Shown here in pieces: positions 20,583-21,679 of a stretch of 21,679 nucleotides of DNA; within the stretch, counting starts at the first letter, position 1, and each line of letters starts with the position of its first letter. The stretch comes from CAZRIP01 sp964600165 (GTDB lineage: Bacteria > Elusimicrobiota > Elusimicrobia > UBA1565 > UBA9628), in NCBI GenBank assembly GCA_964600165.1, contig CAZRIP010000069.1, forward strand, positions 1 through 21,679, read 5' to 3'. The notes beneath the pieces are model-generated. The model was not told the DNA's origin. It saw only the letters and a program-made list of their open reading frames with translations, and ran no database searches. The position numbers and the translations under genes were made by a program.

Positions 20583-21152
20583 TTAGAGCTTCTCCACCTG
20601 CAGGAAGTCGAGCTCGACGGGCGTCGGGCGCCCGAAGATCGTGACCATGGCCTTGATCTTGGCCTTGGCGTCGTTGACTTCCTCGACCACGCCGACGAAG
20701 TGGCGGAACGGCCCTTCGATGATGCGGATGTTCTCGCCCTTCTCGAACTGCACGGCGGGACGCGGCTTGCCTTCGGCGGCCGTCGTCGTCAGCTCGAGGA
20801 TGCCCCGGACCTCTTCCTCGGGAAGAGGCGTCGGGCGCGGCTCGCCGAGAAAGCCCGAGACGCCGGGCACCCCTTTGACGAACCAGTAAGAGATCTCGTC
20901 GACCTTCATGTCGAGCAGGACATAACCGGGAAAGAATTTGCGTTTTGAGACCTTCTTCTTGTTTTTCTTGACCTCGACGACGTCTTCCGTCGGAATCATG
21001 ACCTTGAAGATGCGGTCCTGAAGCTTCTCGGTCTCGATGCGCTGATTGAGGAGCTTGTAGACGCGGTCTTCGTAGCCGGATTGCGTGTGGACGACGTACC
21101 AGCCGCGCTGGCCGGTCGAAGTCGAAGGCTGCTGCTGCGTTTCAGTGGTCAT
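20583..21152 (-). CDS. nusG: Transcription termination/antitermination factor NusG
   Basis: NusG binds the RNA polymerase clamp, links it to Rho or the ribosome, and modulates pausing. The 189-residue protein has an NGN domain from about residue 16 (RGWYVVHTQSGYEDRVYKLL, then VSKRKFFPGYVLLDM and the segment VKGVPGVSGFLGEPRPTPL). A KOW domain starts at about 135 (FEKGENIRIIEGPFRHFVGV). A 15-residue Gln/Thr/Ser-rich N-terminal extension precedes the domain. It lies 11 bp after secE and ends directly against the GTG of the membrane-protein gene. Confidence 0.97.
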   Translation of the reverse strand: MTTETQQQPSTSTGQRGWYVVHTQSGYEDRVYKLLNQRIETEKLQDRIFKVMIPTEDVVEVKKNKKKVSKRKFFPGYVLLDMKVDEISYWFVKGVPGVSGFLGEPRPTPLPEEEVRGILELTTTAAEGKPRPAVQFEKGENIRIIEGPFRHFVGVVEEVNDAKAKIKAMVTIFGRPTPVELDFLQVEKL

Positions 21153-21163
21153 GGATGCTTACC

Positions 21164-21349
21164 TTACCTGCCGAGGATCGAGCCGAGGACGATCGAGAGC
21201 ACGAAATCGCAGCCGGCCACGAAGAGCGAGAGCAGCGCGACGAGGACGACGACGGCCCTCGTCGAGTCGATCACCTCTTTGCGGGTCAGCCAAGACGACT
21301 TGCGCAGCTCGTAGTACGCTTCTTTGACGAAAGTGACGGCGAAGTTCAT
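21164..21349 (-). CDS. secE: Preprotein translocase subunit SecE
   Basis: SecE is the small clamp subunit of the SecYEG channel. The 61-residue protein has the short bacterial form: an amphipathic helix FVKEAYYELRKSSWLTRKEV containing the conserved Lys-Ser-Trp-Pro-like KSSWLTRKE element, then one membrane helix VVVLVALLSLFVAGCDFVLS. AGGA (21357-21360) lies 7 nt before the ATG. It sits between tRNA-Trp and nusG, the standard position, and serves with the SecA encoded at 8224. Confidence 0.96.
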   Translation of the reverse strand: MNFAVTFVKEAYYELRKSSWLTRKEVIDSTRAVVVLVALLSLFVAGCDFVLSIVLGSILGR

Positions 21350-21366
21350 TCGTGGTTCCTAAAGTG

Positions 21367-21439
21367 CGGGGGCGCCAGGACTCGAACCTGGAGGGGCGGT
21401 TTTGGAGACCGCTCGTTTAGCCAATTAACGGACACCCCC
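21367..21439 (-). tRNA. trnW: tRNA-Trp (CCA anticodon)
   Basis: The 73-nt cloverleaf runs from GGGGGTG at 21439 to discriminator G at 21367. Acceptor GGGGGTG pairs with CGCCCCC (one T-G wobble), the D stem is CGTT/AACG, the anticodon stem GCGGT/ACCGC encloses CTCCAAA with anticodon CCA, and the T arm is CCAGG-TTCGAGT-CCTGG. The 3' CCA tail is not encoded (CAC follows). Placement between rpmG and secE is the widely conserved one. Confidence 0.97.
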
Positions 21440-21458
21440 AAAACAAGCCCGGACTTCC

Positions 21459-21611
21459 CTACTTTACTTCCTTGTGCGACGTCGACTTCCCACAGGCGCG
21501 GCAGAACTTCTTGAGCTCGAGCTTGAACTCCTTCTTCTTGCCGCGCTGGTACGTATAATTCTTGTTCTTGCACTCGGCGCAGCCGAGGATGACGATGACT
21601 CTGTCTCCCAT
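21459..21611 (-). CDS. rpmG: 50S ribosomal protein L33
   Basis: L33 is a small large-subunit protein near the E site. The 50-residue reading frame begins MGDRVIVILGCAECKNKNY and ends KFCRACGKSTSHKEVK. Four cysteines (C11, C14, C37, C40) form the zinc ribbon of the C+ type of L33. The start ATG is 3 nt after the tuf stop, so translation is probably coupled. tRNA-Trp follows by 19 bp, which implies processing of a mixed mRNA/tRNA transcript. Confidence 0.96.
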   Translation of the reverse strand: MGDRVIVILGCAECKNKNYTYQRGKKKEFKLELKKFCRACGKSTSHKEVK

Positions 21612-21614
21612 GGC

Positions 21615-21679
21615 TTACGCGATGATGTCCGACACGACGCCGGCGCCGACGGTGTGGCCGCCCTCGCGAACCGCGAAGC
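21615..21679 (-). CDS. tuf: Elongation factor Tu, C-terminal end (runs off the right edge)
   Basis: Only the last 21 codons are visible. They read FAVREGGHTVGAGVVSDIIA and a stop, matching the end of EF-Tu domain 3 (REGG-TVGAGVV). EF-Tu delivers aminoacyl-tRNA to the ribosome as a GTP complex. Followed 3 nt later by rpmG, it opens the conserved tuf-rpmG-trnW-secE-nusG order. Confidence 0.95.
   Translation of the reverse strand, partial: FAVREGGHTVGAGVVSDIIA

Noticed and set aside
1..21679. Mobile elements, CRISPR arrays, phage genes or defence systems
   Set aside because: No transposase, integrase, direct-repeat array or recognised defence domain was found; the window is core genome.

Overview
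The window is high-GC DNA (my impression is well above 60% G+C) from a diderm bacterium. The diderm call rests on an apolipoprotein N-acyltransferase (Lnt), two predicted lipoproteins, and an exported protein made of secretin N-domains. It is dense core-genome sequence: no insertion sequence, phage gene, CRISPR array or gap over 300 bp was seen. I cannot fix the phylum. Elusimicrobiota would fit the mixture, but that is only a guess.

Layout. (a) 1-3713, minus strand: a tightly coupled threonine operon, hom-thrC-thrB-lysC, with 1- and 4-bp overlaps; lysC runs off the left edge. (b) 3742-5044, plus: a secretin N0-N1-only exported protein and a secreted protein of unknown function. (c) 5041-6811, minus: an NTF2-like lipoprotein, a small membrane protein, and a lipoprotein with MPYGMAP repeats. 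(d) 6868-7614, plus: a TPR protein. (e) 7746-13411, plus: SRPBCC protein, SecA, Lnt and a histone-deacetylase-like hydrolase, probably co-transcribed. (f) 13523-16366, plus: VOC protein, strong terminator, peptide chain release factor 2 (no frameshift), secreted GH128-like glycosidase. (g) 16363-17642: a small membrane-anchored protein (minus) divergent from a secreted RNase T2 (plus). (h) 17623-18981, minus: a divergent MurC/Mpl-like Mur ligase. (i) 19005-21679, minus: the translation/secretion cluster tuf-rpmG-tRNA-Trp-secE-nusG-[membrane protein]-rplK-rplA, closed by a terminator.

The most notable signal is a recurrent promoter/start architecture. At seven independently transcribed genes on both strands, a -10-like hexamer TANNNT lies exactly 6 nt before an ATG or GTG, which puts the predicted +1 on the first base of that codon. 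This implies widespread leaderless mRNAs, as known in Deinococcus and actinobacteria. Operon-internal and ribosomal genes instead use Shine-Dalgarno sites or stop/start coupling. Other points worth a look: perfect 26-bp palindromes immediately after secA (covering the lnt start) and after rplA, interleaved divergent promoters at 6811-6868, a membrane protein inserted between nusG and rplK, absence of rplJ/rplL after rplA, convergent genes that share palindromic stop codons, and a Mur ligase with altered signature motifs.
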